From NCBI GenBank assembly GCA_028554755.1, contig JAPTOF010000020.1, forward strand, positions 7,259,001 to 7,323,000: 64,000 nt of DNA. The letters are read 5' to 3'. A program made the translations under genes and the position numbers. The notes below the pieces were generated by a model. That model saw nothing but the letters and a program-made list of their open reading frames with translations. It had not been told where the DNA came from and made no database searches. Within the stretch, counting starts at the first letter, position 1. Each line of letters opens with the position of its first letter. This stretch comes from Cordia subcordata. Lineage: Eukaryota; Streptophyta; Magnoliopsida; Boraginales; Cordiaceae. Positions 1 through 11,177 of the stretch are shown one piece after another.

Positions 1-284
1 TCACGGCGCTCCAATTCAACCTCATCCAACAACCCCGCGTTCTTGAACCCTCTCCAATCATCCATGTTCTCCAACTCACCAACCTCCCTCTCCCCATTGG
101 CACTCAACAGCCCCAGCGGCGGCGGTGTCGGCATCGTGGCGTCGTCGACAAATGCCACCGCCTTGCCTTTCCCCTTCCCTAAACTAGGGTTTGGGGCAGG
201 CGCAACTCTCGGAGGTGGAGGCGGCTCAGTCGCCCGTGGCGTCATCGTCAGCGCAGGCCACTGCTTCCTCTGCGGCGTAAACAT
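1..284 (-). CDS. CRWN/NMCP1 nuclear lamina-like protein, first exon, truncated by window edge
   Basis: The N-terminal exon of a plant nuclear matrix constituent protein (NMCP1, also called CRWN or LINC). These proteins are long coiled coils beneath the inner nuclear envelope that control nuclear size and shape. The start is ATG at 284-282 and the protein opens MFTPQRKQWPALT; MFTPQRK followed by Trp is the usual opening of NMCP1-type proteins. Then come a Pro-rich stretch, a basic GKGKGKA segment and ENMDDWRGFKNAGLLDE, which in the family lies just before the central coiled coil. About 94 codons are visible with no stop, and the frame is open to the window edge, so the coiled coil lies to the left. 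The exon is much richer in GC than the surrounding DNA, as expected for a conserved exon. An overlapping plus-strand frame here is a shadow. Whether this is the NMCP1 or NMCP2 subtype cannot be settled from 94 residues, but the opening favours NMCP1. Confidence 0.85.
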   Translation of the reverse strand, partial: MFTPQRKQWPALTMTPRATEPPPPPRVAPAPNPSLGKGKGKAVAFVDDATMPTPPPLGLLSANGEREVGELENMDDWRGFKNAGLLDEVELERR

Positions 285-1048
285 TGATAATTTTCTCTTT
301 TTTTTCCCAAGAAAAATGAAAATATTATAAAATTTTCATGCGATAGTTTAAAAGCCTGAAAAAGATTTTCGTGACCGTTAGGGCGAGATGAAGAAAGGGG
401 AAGAATGTAAGGTCGAATATGGGTTGATTTTATTGGATCGGGCGATTGAAGAGTTTTGCGATTTTACTATTCTGTCCCTCGAAGTTAGGGGTTTTAGGGT
501 GCTGATGAGGGGTACTTCGGAGAATGCGGTTTGAAGTTCATGCACTCAAAATGGTAAACTTTTCTGTAATTATAAGAAAAATATCAAAAGGGAAAATTTT
601 GGGAACATCGTAATGAGGGGTACTCACCCAACCGGGATCATCGTGCATAAAAATAAATAAATAAATAAATTTAGAAACTTGGGAAATAATTGGGTTTTGG
701 AAACAAATTGATTTTTTTATTATAATAGTTTCCTTATGGGTGTTTTAAGGGTCATTAAATTATTTATTTAGTTTTATTTTGATTATTAAATTATTTTTTT
801 AAAATGACTATTGATTTTTTAAAATAACCTCATTTAAGCCTCAAGAAAAAATTAACAAATGGGTTTAAAACATAAATATCTAAAGATTAAATGGCTTATA
901 TAATCTTTTTCTCTTTTTATTATTTAGTTATTTTTCAATCTTCTTTAATGTGTTTCTCTTTATTCTTTTATTTTCTTTTTTCTTATTTTTCCAATACTAC
1001 CATTGACATTCACCAAATAGCACCTTTTGTAAACACATCTATGCCTCT
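285..1048. other. 5' flank of the CRWN gene, AT-rich intergenic DNA
   Basis: No coding signal. It should hold the 5' UTR and promoter of the leftward CRWN gene, but no convincing TATA box was found. An ATAA/AAAT simple repeat lies at about 649-671. From about 922 a segment of roughly 137 bp (a T-rich stretch, then CACCAAA and CTTTTTGTA motifs) is repeated imperfectly at 1058-1160. Only the second unit is present in block B. Confidence 0.6.
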
Positions 1049-2265
1049 TTTTAGTGTTCAGTTATTTTTCAATCTCCTTTAATTTGTTTCTCTCTATTTT
1101 TTTCCATGCTACCATCAATGCTCACCAAACAACACTTTTTGTAGTCACACCTATATTCACCTTGTTTACTTCTCCAAACAGTCTTTCTATTCAAGCTCAA
1201 ATCCTACCGGCAACAGTTGTTTCACAATATCATCCCAATTTTGTTCCTAGTGTAGCAGTCAAAAAATATTATTCTCTAATATTAGACTTATTAATCGCAA
1301 TGTTGAGTTTTTTTTTTTGAATTTCTTATATTTGCTTGTCACTGTTAGATTTATATGTTACATTTTCAAATAATCATAATATTAGAATTTGGTTTTTGAT
1401 AGTAATATATATGTGTGCGTGCAAGCATATGATGACATTCATGCTAGTGGAATCTTACAAGTGTTTATAGAAAGTGGTATTTTGTGAGTCATGATAGGCG
1501 TGAAATGTGGTCGTTGATGGTAATGTGAAAAAGAAAGAATAAAGAAAATAAAAGAATAAAGAGAAAGAAATAAAAGGGGATAGAAATTTAATTAAATTAA
1601 AAAAATTATTCAAGCTACTTAGTTTTTAAGTATTTATGTTTTAGATACAATTTGTTAGGTTTTTTTTTTTTTTTTGTAAGGGCTTAAATAAAACCATTTT
1701 AAAAAATTAATGATCCTTTTAGAATAAAAGAGAGTTCAATTGTCGAGATCAAATTAATTAAATAATTTAGTGACTTCTAAAATAATTCAACATTTGTTAG
1801 TTTAATTTTTTTGTCTTACTCACTATGTTATGAAACTTACAAAAGAAAAATATTTATTATACTTAGTATACAAAAACGATTTACAAAGTAATCATTACTA
1901 ATTTTCTTTCTCTATTTAGAGTCATCAATAGTGGTGACTTATATTCTCTTTAATATACATATTTTTTATTCACATACTTTCTTTTTTCTTTTTATATTTT
2001 AACATTATCATATTTTTGTCATTGGACAATGATAAAAACTTTCATTTCCACTTGAACAGACTACAATCAAAACATGTTTCTATACAAAAGCTAAATTTCA
2101 ACTCCTACTAGACAAATATTCACCACCTAAAATAATATGATCCCTCACATAAGAGAAAACACCTTGAAGGACTTCTTCCTCGGATTTGAATTGACCATAT
2201 TCCTCTATCGGCAAATATGATAAACACATGCATTAACAGTCAACCTAGTTAAATCCATCCAAAAG

Positions 2266-2270
2266 CTTTT
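2266..2270. repeat. Left target-site duplication of the Gypsy element
   Basis: CTTTT, repeated at 5368-5372. The unfilled block B sequence AAAGCTTTTCCCTC shows a single copy. Confidence 0.85.
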
Positions 2271-2655
2271 TGATGCAGCCCGGAATTTTATAATTTTAGT
2301 TAGTCATTAAAATTGGTTAGGGTTTAGGATTTATTATTTGTTATTGAGTCCTAATTATATTAGGATTAATTTATTACCTATTTTATTATGGAAAGGGTTA
2401 GTAGAAGTTTTAGTTTTCTAATTAGTTTTAGATTCCTATTTAGTTTTAGTTTCCTATGTAGTTTTGAATTTCTAGTTTATATATAGAGGTGAAAGCTTTC
2501 ATTGTTACATAACTTTTCAGAATTATTCAATAATATTTATTTCTCTCTCCTAGGGTTTATTATCTTAGGAATTTCTTGGCTAATTTCAGTCTTGAAATTA
2601 AGCTCCTTAATTCTTCTACTTTCTTGTTTATGTTCTCTAAATATCCGCTGCGTTC
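2271..2655 (+). repeat. 5' LTR of the Gypsy element
   Basis: Begins TGATGCAGCCC and matches 4989-5367 along its length, including the conserved stretch around GTTAGGGTTTAGGATTTATT. A TATATATAG motif near 2478-2486 is the likely TATA box. The exact right end (about 2652-2656) is uncertain because the last bases of the two LTRs have diverged. Confidence 0.88.
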
Positions 2656-2656
2656 G

Positions 2657-2670
2657 TTGGTTATCAGAGC
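2657..2670 (+). promoter_or_regulatory. Primer binding site of the Gypsy element
   Basis: TTGGTTATCAGAGC directly follows the left LTR. It resembles the TGGTATCAGAGC site that pairs with initiator methionine tRNA in many plant retrotransposons, with one extra T. Confidence 0.7.
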
Positions 2671-2693
2671 AAGGATTTTCTTCTGCTAATCTC

Positions 2694-4151
2694 ATGTTCA
2701 CAATACCTCCAAAGAGAGGAAAAGGTCATGTTGTAGCAACTGAAGCTCTTTCCCCTGATTATCAACAACGAGATGGAGAAATACAAGAGTTAAGAAGACA
2801 AGTTAAAGTTTTAACTCAGCGCCTTGCGCAACTTGAAGCTCCAACTCATAATGGTGATGATGATGAGTTAGAGGAAGAAATAATTGAAAACCCGTTTCAT
2901 AATCGTGCACAACGACATGTGCCTTATGTACGGGAAGGATAAAAGTGGGATGGAGGTTTTAAAATTGAAATCCTTGAATTCAACGGAGGAATTCAAGCAG
3001 AAAAATTTATTGATTAGTTGGCTACAGTTGAGAGGATATTTGATTTTTAAGATGTTCCTGAAAATAAAAGAGTGAAATTAGTAGCTTTAAGATTAAGATG
3101 GCATACATCTGCATGGTGGGATCAACTTAATTTAACACGCCAAAGAAAGAGAAAGTCGAAAAATTCAAATTGGGAAAAGATGAAAAAGAAGTTGCGCGAA
3201 AATTTTCTACCTTTCAATTTTGTCCAAACCATGTATCAAAGGTTGCAAAACCTTCGCCAAGGCAACCGCACTGTTAATGAATACACGGAGGAGTTTTATC
3301 GATTAATAGCTCGTAATGACTTATCTGAGAATGAGAAACAGTTGGTAGCAAGATATATTGGTAGGCTCAGGCAAAACATTCAAGACACACTCGCTTTGCA
3401 CAATTTTTGGACTATTTCAGAAGCGTTTCAACATGCGTTAGTTGCAGAAAAACAGCAAAACAGGGGTAACAATCGGGTTGGAAATAATCGTGATTTTATG
3501 ACCAGATTTGCAAACCAAAATCAACAAGGTCAAGGAAGGGGTTTTAACAACTGTGAGACACAAACAGGTGCACCAAAGAGTAATTCAACAAATCGAACAA
3601 CTAATATAGCGCCAAATAATAGAAATCAAGGTAGTGGTTCAACAAATTGTTGCTACAAGTGTGGGGATCCTAATCATAAATTCGCTGAGTGTAGAAAAAA
3701 CAAGAGCAGAGGAGGGAAGAATTTGTTAATAGAGAATGATGATCAAGAAAACGAAGAAGAAGAAGAAGAAGAGCCTATTTATGACGAAAGTTATGAAGAT
3801 GATGAAGCTTATATGGTATTCGGAGATGTTGGTGACTCTCTCGTGGTTCGAAAAAGCCTTATTGCTCCGAAACAAGATTCTATGGATGATTGGCTACGTA
3901 CTAACATTTTTTGCACTACTTGCACTATTGGCGGAAAAGTGTGTCAGCTTATCATTGATAGTGGAAGTTGTGAAAACATTATATCTGAAGAGGCTGTTTC
4001 CAAACTAAGTTTGCCAATAGAGCCACATCCTCTACCTTACAAGCTTGCATGGTTTAAAAAAGAGACTGAGGTACCTGTTACTAAACAATGTCTCGTTTCT
4101 TTTTCTATTGGTATAAATACTTTGATAAGGTGTTTATTGGGTAGACCTTGA
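2694..4151 (+). pseudogene. Gypsy gag and protease region, disabled by stops
   Basis: Translation from ATG 2694-2696 stays in one frame and gives a recognisable gag. A short coiled segment is followed by a retrotransposon-gag region around 3100-3430 (WWDQLNL, LRQGNRTVNEYTEEFYRL), a CX2C zinc knuckle (CYKCGDPNHKFAEC, about 3652-3690), an acidic linker and an aspartic-protease-like DSGSCENIIS motif near 3957. Stops interrupt the frame at 2940-2942 (TAA), 3015-3017 (TAG), 3048-3050 (TAA) and 4149-4151 (TGA), but there is no frameshift. In an active element this protein coats the RNA and processes the polyprotein. Here it is dead coding sequence. Confidence 0.85.
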
Positions 4152-4988
4152 CAATATGATCGTAATGTGAAACATGATGGTAGGAAAAATACTTATATAT
4201 TGTGTAAAGACAACAAGAAGATTATTCTAGTTCCTACTAAAGATGTGAGTGTGTCAAAACAAAAGAAATCAGATTCTATTAATTTTCTTTCTATGGCCAA
4301 ATTTGCTGAAGAGTTGGAGGAATCTAGAATTGCCTTCACTTTGATTGAAAAGGAAATATCATCCCTGAGCGCTACACTAGATGAGGTGCAACCTACTCTT
4401 GATGAGTTTAGTGATGTTATGCTTGATGAACTACCACCAGGATTACCTCTAACGCGAGATGTACAACACTGTATTGACTTAATTCCAGGTGCAAGTTTGC
4501 CTAATAAAGCTCACTATCAAATGAGTCCAAATCAACAAGAAGAATTGAACAGACAAGTGAATAAACTTTTAGAAAGAGGTTATGTTCGAGAAAGCATGAG
4601 CCCTTGTGCAGTTCCGACATTATTAGTTCCAAGAAAGGGTCGAAGTTGGCTTATGTGCATTGATAGAAGAGCAGTTAATAAGATCATAGTCAAGCGACGA
4701 CGAAGACGACGGCGACAACGTATTGTGTTTGAAGTTGGAGGCTATGTATGGGCTATTTTAACACGTGATCGTTACCTTGTTGGAGAATACCACAAGCTTA
4801 GTGCTCGGAAGATTGGACCTTGTAAGATTGTTGAGAAGATAAATGATAATGCCTATCGCTTGGAGCTTCCTAATTATATTACTACTTCAGATGTTTTCAA
4901 TAGTAAGCATCTTATTCCATATCATGGAGATTTGGTCAACAATGATGGTGACAACTCGAGGACGAGTTCTTTTTGCTTCTGGGGAGAC
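4152..4988 (+). pseudogene. Gypsy pol remnant: reverse transcriptase start fused to integrase end
   Basis: This continues in the same frame as gag. It starts with the LPPGLPLTRDVQHCIDLIPG region that precedes reverse transcriptase and the first fingers motifs (LLERGYVRESMSPCAVPTLL, CIDRRAVNKI). The catalytic palm motif, RNase H and the integrase core are all absent. At about 4690-4720 a CGA/CGG-rich run encoding consecutive Arg marks the deletion joint. After it comes the integrase C-terminal region (GGYVWAILTRDR, SARKIGPCKIVEKINDNAYR, TSDVFNSKHLIPYHGD). No chromodomain follows. The deletion preserved the reading frame, so the remnant is open over about 275 codons. Confidence 0.85.
4981..4988 (+). 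promoter_or_regulatory. Polypurine tract of the Gypsy element
   Basis: GGGGAGAC lies directly before the right LTR (TGATGTAGCCC), the normal position of the plus-strand priming site. Confidence 0.7.
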
Positions 4989-5367
4989 TGATGTAGCCCA
5001 AAATTTTATATTTTTTGTTAGTCATTAAAATTGGTTAGGGTTTAGGATTTATTATTTGTTTTTGAGTTCTAGTTATATTAGGATTAGTTTATTACCTATT
5101 TTGTTATGAAAATGGTTGGTAAAAGTTTTATTTTCCAAATTAGTTTTAGTTTCCTATTTAGTTCCTATGTAGTTTTGGATTTCTAGTCTATATATAGGGG
5201 TGAAAGCTTTCATTGTTACATAACTTTTCAGAATTATTCAATAATATTTATTTTCTCTCTCCTACGGTTTATTATCTTAGAAATTTCTTGGCTAATTTTA
5301 GTCTTGAAATTAAGCTCCTTAATTCTTCTACTTTCTTGTTTATGTTCTACAAATATCCCCTGCAGTA
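4989..5367 (+). repeat. 3' LTR of the Gypsy element
   Basis: Begins TGATGTAGCCC and ends just before the second CTTTT. It is about the same length as the left LTR, with clear substitutions and small indels between them, so the insertion is not recent. Confidence 0.9.
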
Positions 5368-5859
5368 CTTTTCCTTCGACTAATGCCGCAAACAACCTGC
5401 AAGATATTCTCCCATCCCAAGCCACTGCATCTAAGTCTGAGTTTCGTGCAAAATAATCATATTACACTAGAAATTTTCATGCAACTCTGAAAGATTTTTT
5501 CACTTGGGAGTGAAGTGCCTCCTTTTCGTAATTCAAATGCCTTTTCTTAAGGGTGAAGTGCCTCCTTTTTTGTAAGAAGGTGCATAATAGAACCCAAGCT
5601 AATTTAATTAGCTATATTTGACTTTCTTTATTCTCTTTCTGAGTCTAACTTTCTTCTTGTTAAAAGCTTTCTTTCCCTATCCTAGTGTGGTTATCGGCAG
5701 TGCTGATCTACTTTTCTTCTTTTCTTTCTATGATTTTTTATTTGTGGCTTTTCTTTGTATACCTTGTGCTTTTCTTTTTTCTCTTTTTCATGTAATATGA
5801 TTTTATTGTATGATAATTCTTATTTGCTTGTTGAATTTGATACACTACAAATGTGTAAA

Positions 5860-6392
5860 TGTTGGAAATTTCTCTTTAAAGTGGGCTACCGTTAATTATT
5901 CTTGGTTTTATAAAAATAGGCTGAATATCTGGTTCACAAGTTGGACTTTGTGATCATATTAGTTTTAGCCCACCTCATAAATCCATACAGTTTTTTTGTG
6001 CGTATGCATATATATTTTGATAAATCCTATTATGGTTAGGACTGTCAGAATTTATTATAAATAGGGCTAGGTCACCTCTTCTACTTTTAACCCTAGCAGT
6101 TGCTCCCATAAGCATCTACGTCTAAACTGGGTGACAGTTATTTCTTCAATAATTTTAACAATAATGGCTCAAACAGGTATGCGCTTTTGCTATGATTATG
6201 ACTTTAAATTTTATATTGTAAGTTCATGTATAATTTGACTCAAATAGATATGCGCTTCCGCTATCGATTATGTCTTTAAATTTTATATTGTAAGTTCATA
6301 TATAATTTGACTCAAATAGGTACGCGCTTCCGCTATCGATTATGTCTTTAAATTTTATATTGTAAGTTCATGTATAATTATTTGCGCTTACA
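5860..6392 (+). mobile_element. Solo LTR with target duplication
   Basis: A 533-bp insertion in block A starts TGTTGGAAATT and ends GCGCTTACA (TG...CA). It is flanked by GTAAA at 5855-5859 and 6393-6397. Block B has the empty site at about 32505-32520 (ATGTGTAAAGTCTTATG). A TATTATAAATAGGG motif near 6052 is a likely TATA box. No second LTR and no coding interior are present, so it is a solo LTR. Orientation is inferred from the TATA box. The parent family was not recognised. Confidence 0.85.
6164..6379. repeat. Three tandem 72-bp repeats inside the solo LTR
   Basis: Units start at about 6164, 6236 and 6308. Each has GACTCAAATAGRTA-like starts, GCGCTTCCGCTATCGATTA and TTATATTGTAAGTTCATRTA. 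Units two and three are almost identical, and the first is more diverged. They sit downstream of the putative TATA box. Confidence 0.88.
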
Positions 6393-6822
6393 GTAAAGTC
6401 TTATGAGTTGTTTCTGGTTCTAATTGGAGACCTCTTTCCATTAATTGCTCAAAATTTCCTCCTTCTCTTTTCATTTTTCTAATATTAATTATGCATCTCA
6501 ATATGTTTATTATTGTGCCAATCGCATAGTATATTAGGTTATCTAGACGATAAAGATAGGTTTTCTCCTTTCCATAAAGACTTGTACTCTTTTTTCAAAT
6601 TACCTACATCGCAAATACATGTTTGTCCTAACATTTGTCGTAGGCACACATTAAATTGGGGAATTAGACCAAAAAAAATTTCATTTTTTTTTTTTGGGTA
6701 TTTAAGCTGATTGTCTTTCATTATCATTATTTTCATTTTTGCCTTCTAATATTTTCGGATGACATCTATTAATATGTCTTCAAGGAGTATCAGTTCCTCT
6801 ACTACCTTTCGTGTTTTTAAAT

Positions 6823-7101
6823 TTATATACTTGAATACATTTTTTGTACATTTATTTTATTCGAAAATGTATCAAATATAACCAAACAACATATATTTTT
6901 TCCTTGTCTTTCTTTACGTGGATTAGTAGATTCACATACACTATTGTTTGCAAGATCATAATCAAGTGACAAAGAATCATGAAATTGTTCTTTAATATCT
7001 TCTAATTCTTTATCTATTATATGTAATTCTCTAATTACTTCAGCATCAAAAGTCGCAATGAATTTAGGAGAAGTCCTACGAGAGGATGAAAAAGATGACA
7101 T
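6823..7101 (-). CDS. Unrecognised small reading frame, conserved in block B
   Basis: A 92-residue frame from ATG 7101-7099. It opens MSSFSSSRRTSPKF and continues with a charged, probably helical stretch (EVIRELHIIDKELEDIKEQF), then a region that differs between copies. The block B counterpart at 33026-33214 keeps the first 62 residues with conservative changes and then meets a stop. No family is recognised. It could be a decayed transposon exon or a small gene fragment. The similar frame in both blocks may only reflect common ancestry. No introns, promoter or partner gene can be assigned. Confidence 0.25.
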   Translation of the reverse strand: MSSFSSSRRTSPKFIATFDAEVIRELHIIDKELEDIKEQFHDSLSLDYDLANNSVCESTNPRKERQGKNICCLVIFDTFSNKINVQKMYSSI

Positions 7102-10100
7102 TATAATAAAATAAATAAATGAATAAAGTCAAATAACTAAACAAATAATTAGTGAAAATTAACTAAGCAAACAAAAAATAAGATTAAGGAACAAAATGTT
7201 ACCAATTTGTAGAATTAATTAAAGCAACTTTAGTTGAAACTTATATTATCTTCTCTAAAAATGGCCTCGAACTGAATTTATTGTATGGAATTTGAGATAT
7301 TGAAATAATTGAGAGAATTTCGAGAATGGAAATAATAGAGTGAGTAAAATGAAAAGATATGAAGTATTATAAATTTTTAAAAGTGACTAAATTGCAATTA
7401 TTTAGGGGCTTTTTTTTGGCAAATTGCATTGAGAGAGGAAAAAAAAAAAAAGAAGGACATTGGCCTTCAAACAACTAAATGGCAATGACTTTTTTAATTT
7501 TTTTCTTTTAAAAAAAAATTGGCATAAAGGGTTGATATTGAGCAGAGCATTGGGGGCCAGGCGCAAGCCAGGGCTAGAAAAGGGAGATTGAACCAACCCC
7601 TAAAATGTAGATAGGGTCATTTAAAACATGGGCCAATTCCAATTCTTATGGGCTAATTCATGGTTAATTGACTCCTTTGGTATGTTGATGAACATGTAAC
7701 ATGAAATATTAGCCACTTAGACATTACATTTCAGATACTAAATCAAGTTTTATTCTAGGAAAGTTTTTAATGTGTTACTGTTTAAAAAGATAAGTTTATT
7801 ACAAACTAAATTATGCCCCGTATAATACATGGGCAAACACATATTCTTCGTTTACTTATTTATTATTTATGACAAATTTTCTCTAAATGAGGACGAAATA
7901 CAAATATATCTTTAAAACTTTATTGTGTATTAGTTTTTATTACTAATCATGTATTGAAGGATATGGTTTACATAGGGATTAACAAACAAAAAAGAGGATA
8001 GGATTAATCTAAGTATATTATTTTTAAAGATTATAGTTTAAAATAATATAATATATATTTTGAAATATTCTATAAAAATACATATAGAAAATTCTATTTT
8101 TTATAAATACCTTTTTTTTTAACGTCCAAGGCATGAACATAAAATTGTATTAGAAATGCAAATTTCATTATTCTAGTTAGTCATGAAGGAAAATTAAAAT
8201 ATCAATGTCTAGTTTTGGACAGAGGCCATATTTTTTGATAACAAAAATAAAAAGAAACGTTTGAATAAAAATTATCTAATAATTGATAAATTATTTGTAA
8301 TTCAAATATTTGTTAGATTGTCATATAAAATTAAGAATTTAAGTAATACTAGTCATAATAGGCCGTGCAATGCACGGCTATTGCCCAATGCTACTAATAT
8401 AAAATATTTATTGTAAGTATAATTTTATAAGTAAAATTTTGACATAATAGACACAAATAAAAAAATATTACTTCTTAATTTGCAAGTTAATTCTACAGCT
8501 CAAAATGAAGCCCGTGATCATTATTTACCCACCAGCTTAACACACCAAGCACCAAATGAAGCCTGTAAGTTATCTGCAGTATCACCTATTCATTGCTTTA
8601 TTTGTCCATATCAAGAAAATGAGTGTTCTCAATATCTAACAGGTTGGAAGGTTCTGTGTTAAAAATTCTCGCTGTTGGAAACCCTAATCCCTAAACTGAT
8701 TGATTTTGTTTTTTCCTTGTGGTACAAATTGGCCATATTGGATGGAGGCAAATTTGGGGACATCACGGTGAGGAGAAAGAGAACTATTAAAAAGTTTTCA
8801 ACAACCGGTCTTATCAATAACAGAGAATGAGAAGAGAGAAAGGAGGAATGGATGAAAGAGAAAAAGATAAGCAATTCAGCTATATAACTATATACCAGAT
8901 TCAAAACAATTTATAGTAATCCTATAAAAAATGATATGATATAAGTCAATACATAAAAAAAAATAATAGTAATGGCCAATAACAAATAGCATATAAAATG
9001 CTTTTCCTAGCTAAAGATTATAAATGTTCAATTACAAAACACAAATACAAAAACAAAATAAGATACTACAATAAGGAATAATTATCAAAACCTGGAACAC
9101 CTCTTGAATTGAAAGGAAAAGGCAAACCTAACTTTACACCAACAAGAGGACACATGTCAAAGAAAAATTGCAAATAAACATGTTAACAGTGCTTCAAGAT
9201 TATTCTCTTAATACTCTCAATATGCCTGCACACAGTAGGCCTGAAAATAACGCGAAGTCGGCCCGACACTTCCCGACCGGAGAAGGGCAGAACCTAATCA
9301 CTGAGCTGCCATCTTACAGAAAAATTAGACCCCATATAGCACATGCATTTTTTTGTATGTCAAAAAAATGTTAATGCAAACATAACTCAAGAAAAAATAA
9401 AATAAATTAAATTAAAATAAACTCAAGAGAATGAGAAATTACAGAAATGTAACACAAGCATTTGACAGTAAAGATCACTAACTTGAAAAATCAACCCAAA
9501 AAATAAACATGCGTTTGAGTAAGGCCTCTTTCTCGTTGATCGGTTTGCCTCCGCTCTATTGAAAAGTCGGAATTCCTACGGCGGTTTTGTCAATGAACGC
9601 GTCTCGGGCTGGACTGACTAAGCTAACCCACCCTTAAGGAGGCTTTTCCATAGTTGGGTGCACTGCTTTAGTGTGATTGACGAAGGCTAGGTTAGGTTTA
9701 GTAATACCCAAAACAAATGAAAAGAGATCGGGGTCGATAGTTGGCAGTTGGCAAGGAACTTAAGTGAAGAAAGCAAAATATATTCAGCAAACAAGAAGAC
9801 AAATAGCAAAAAAAATCAACTAAAGAGATTTAAATGCAAGATTTTGCTGCATTCTTCAAGTAAACTCTACACTTTTCACAAATCAAGCCATTAAAAAGCC
9901 ATGCAAAAACCAAAAACACCAAAAGAAAAGCCATTTAGGGGGAAAAAACAAAAATGTAACTGCGGGAAAAAAAAAAAAAAGAAAAGACCAAGTTTTACCT
10001 TAAAATTGTCAAAGCTGTGAGAGCTGATAAACAACCAAGTTTCATAGTTCTTGCAAGCAACAAAAAAAGAAACAATACAAAAATTCAGCAAAAGTGTCCA

Positions 10101-10376
10101 CATAAAAGTATATATACACATACACACATAAGTAAAAGGGTTTAACGAAATACATGTAAAAAATGACCCAAAACACTCAAAACCAGTTGAAAATAAAAAG
10201 CCACCATAAATAATCACAACATAAAAATTGAATTACTCTAAAATTCTTAAGGCAGAAGAAAAAAGTAGAAGAATCTCATAAAATGCATTTAATTTTACCT
10301 AGCAAAATAGTAAAACGAAGAAAAAAGAACCAAAAAAAATTTACTTCGAGAAAAAAACTTGAAAAAAATATATAAG

Positions 10377-10508
10377 CTATGGTGATACCTGAGAGAGAAC
10401 TAAGAGAAAAACTGAAGAGAGGAGAGAAAAGCAGAAAACAAACTGAGAAAGCAAAAGGATTTTCAACGCATTAAATTTCTTGTAGAGAAACAAGAGAGAG
10501 AGAGAGGG

Positions 10509-10539
<31 letters not shown>

Positions 10540-10620
10540 GAGAGAGAGAGAAATGGAGAGTGCGTGTGTGAGTGGCAAGTGGAGTTGGGTGGAGACTTTG
10601 GGCCCATTTCTTCCTTCAAG
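10377..10620 (-). other. CT-rich 5'-UTR-like segment with splice-donor-like end
   Basis: Read on the minus strand, this starts in mixed sequence and passes through a long CT repeat (the AG repeat at 10493-10551 on the plus strand) and a CT-rich stretch. It ends CTCTCTCAG|GTATCACC, which resembles the first non-coding exon of a plant gene followed by an intron donor. It lies inside the Helitron-like segment, so it may be a captured promoter and leader. No downstream coding exon could be assigned. Confidence 0.3.
10493..10551. repeat. AG microsatellite
   Basis: An interrupted (AG)n run with three GGG interruptions. Confidence 0.95.
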
Positions 10621-10967
10621 AAAAAAAAGAAAAACCTGAAAGCATCACTTAAAGTACCATTCTAACTTTCAGTATATAACTAAAATGACAGCTATGCCCC
10701 GACGACCAACGAATGAACAGTTCCCTTGCAAAACTCATTCTTTTTATACAGTAGATAGATACACTTTGTTAGCTAAGTAGAAAAATGATATGATATGATA
10801 TATTAATTACGTCTGTGCTATACACAGAATAAATTAGTAGTTTTTATGTCCTTGTTTATTATTGATATTTAATTTTTATATTATTAATAAAATCAAATAA
10901 TCTTGAAAAAAAATTAATGAAAATATATGGAAGCTATAGGTATGTATACACATATACATACATATAC

Positions 10968-11003
<36 letters not shown>

Positions 11004-11009
11004 AAAATA

Positions 11010-11145
11010 TAAATTACTTAACTTTAAAAATATTGCTTAATTAAGATATGACATGAATTTAATAAAAATAAACTTTAGAGAATAAAAATGCATGAGAAGA
11101 GGACATGTGACATTCCTAAATGTGACATATACTTTACTTTATATG

Positions 11146-11177
<32 letters not shown>

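Larger units (their letters stand above)
2271..5367 (+). mobile_element. Internally deleted Ty3/Gypsy LTR retrotransposon with intact ends
   Basis: Two LTRs of about 380 bp (2271-2655 and 4989-5367) flank a 2.3-kb interior. The 5-bp target duplication CTTTT lies at 2266-2270 and 5368-5372. Block B has the uninterrupted site at about 32020-32030, which confirms the insertion and its borders. A primer site follows the left LTR and a GGGGAGA purine tract precedes the right LTR. The interior is one open frame (gag, protease, start of reverse transcriptase, end of integrase) with the middle of pol deleted and four in-frame stops. It cannot be autonomous. Confidence 0.92.
8349..10766 (-). mobile_element. 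Helitron-like insertion carrying gene-like fragments
   Basis: This segment is present in block A and absent from block B, which joins about 34504 directly to 34505. Read on the minus strand its left border is a classic Helitron 3' end: a palindrome GCCGTGCATTGCACGGC (8362-8378), a 9-nt spacer and the terminal CTAG (8352-8349), followed by T. The expected TC start near 10766 is not clear, and the block B sequence does not restore a perfect A|T site, so that border is approximate. Inside are islands of higher GC (about 9233-9320 and 9515-9700) and a CT-rich segment resembling a plant 5' UTR. No helicase gene is present, so it is non-autonomous. Confidence 0.55.

Noticed and set aside
43..330. 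Plus-strand frame rich in Ser and Gly at the left edge
   Set aside because: It is the antisense shadow of the CRWN first exon, which has a family-specific start on the minus strand.
10377..10619. Minus-strand frame with long Leu/Ser repeats
   Set aside because: It is a translation of the AG/CT microsatellite and has no protein-like features.
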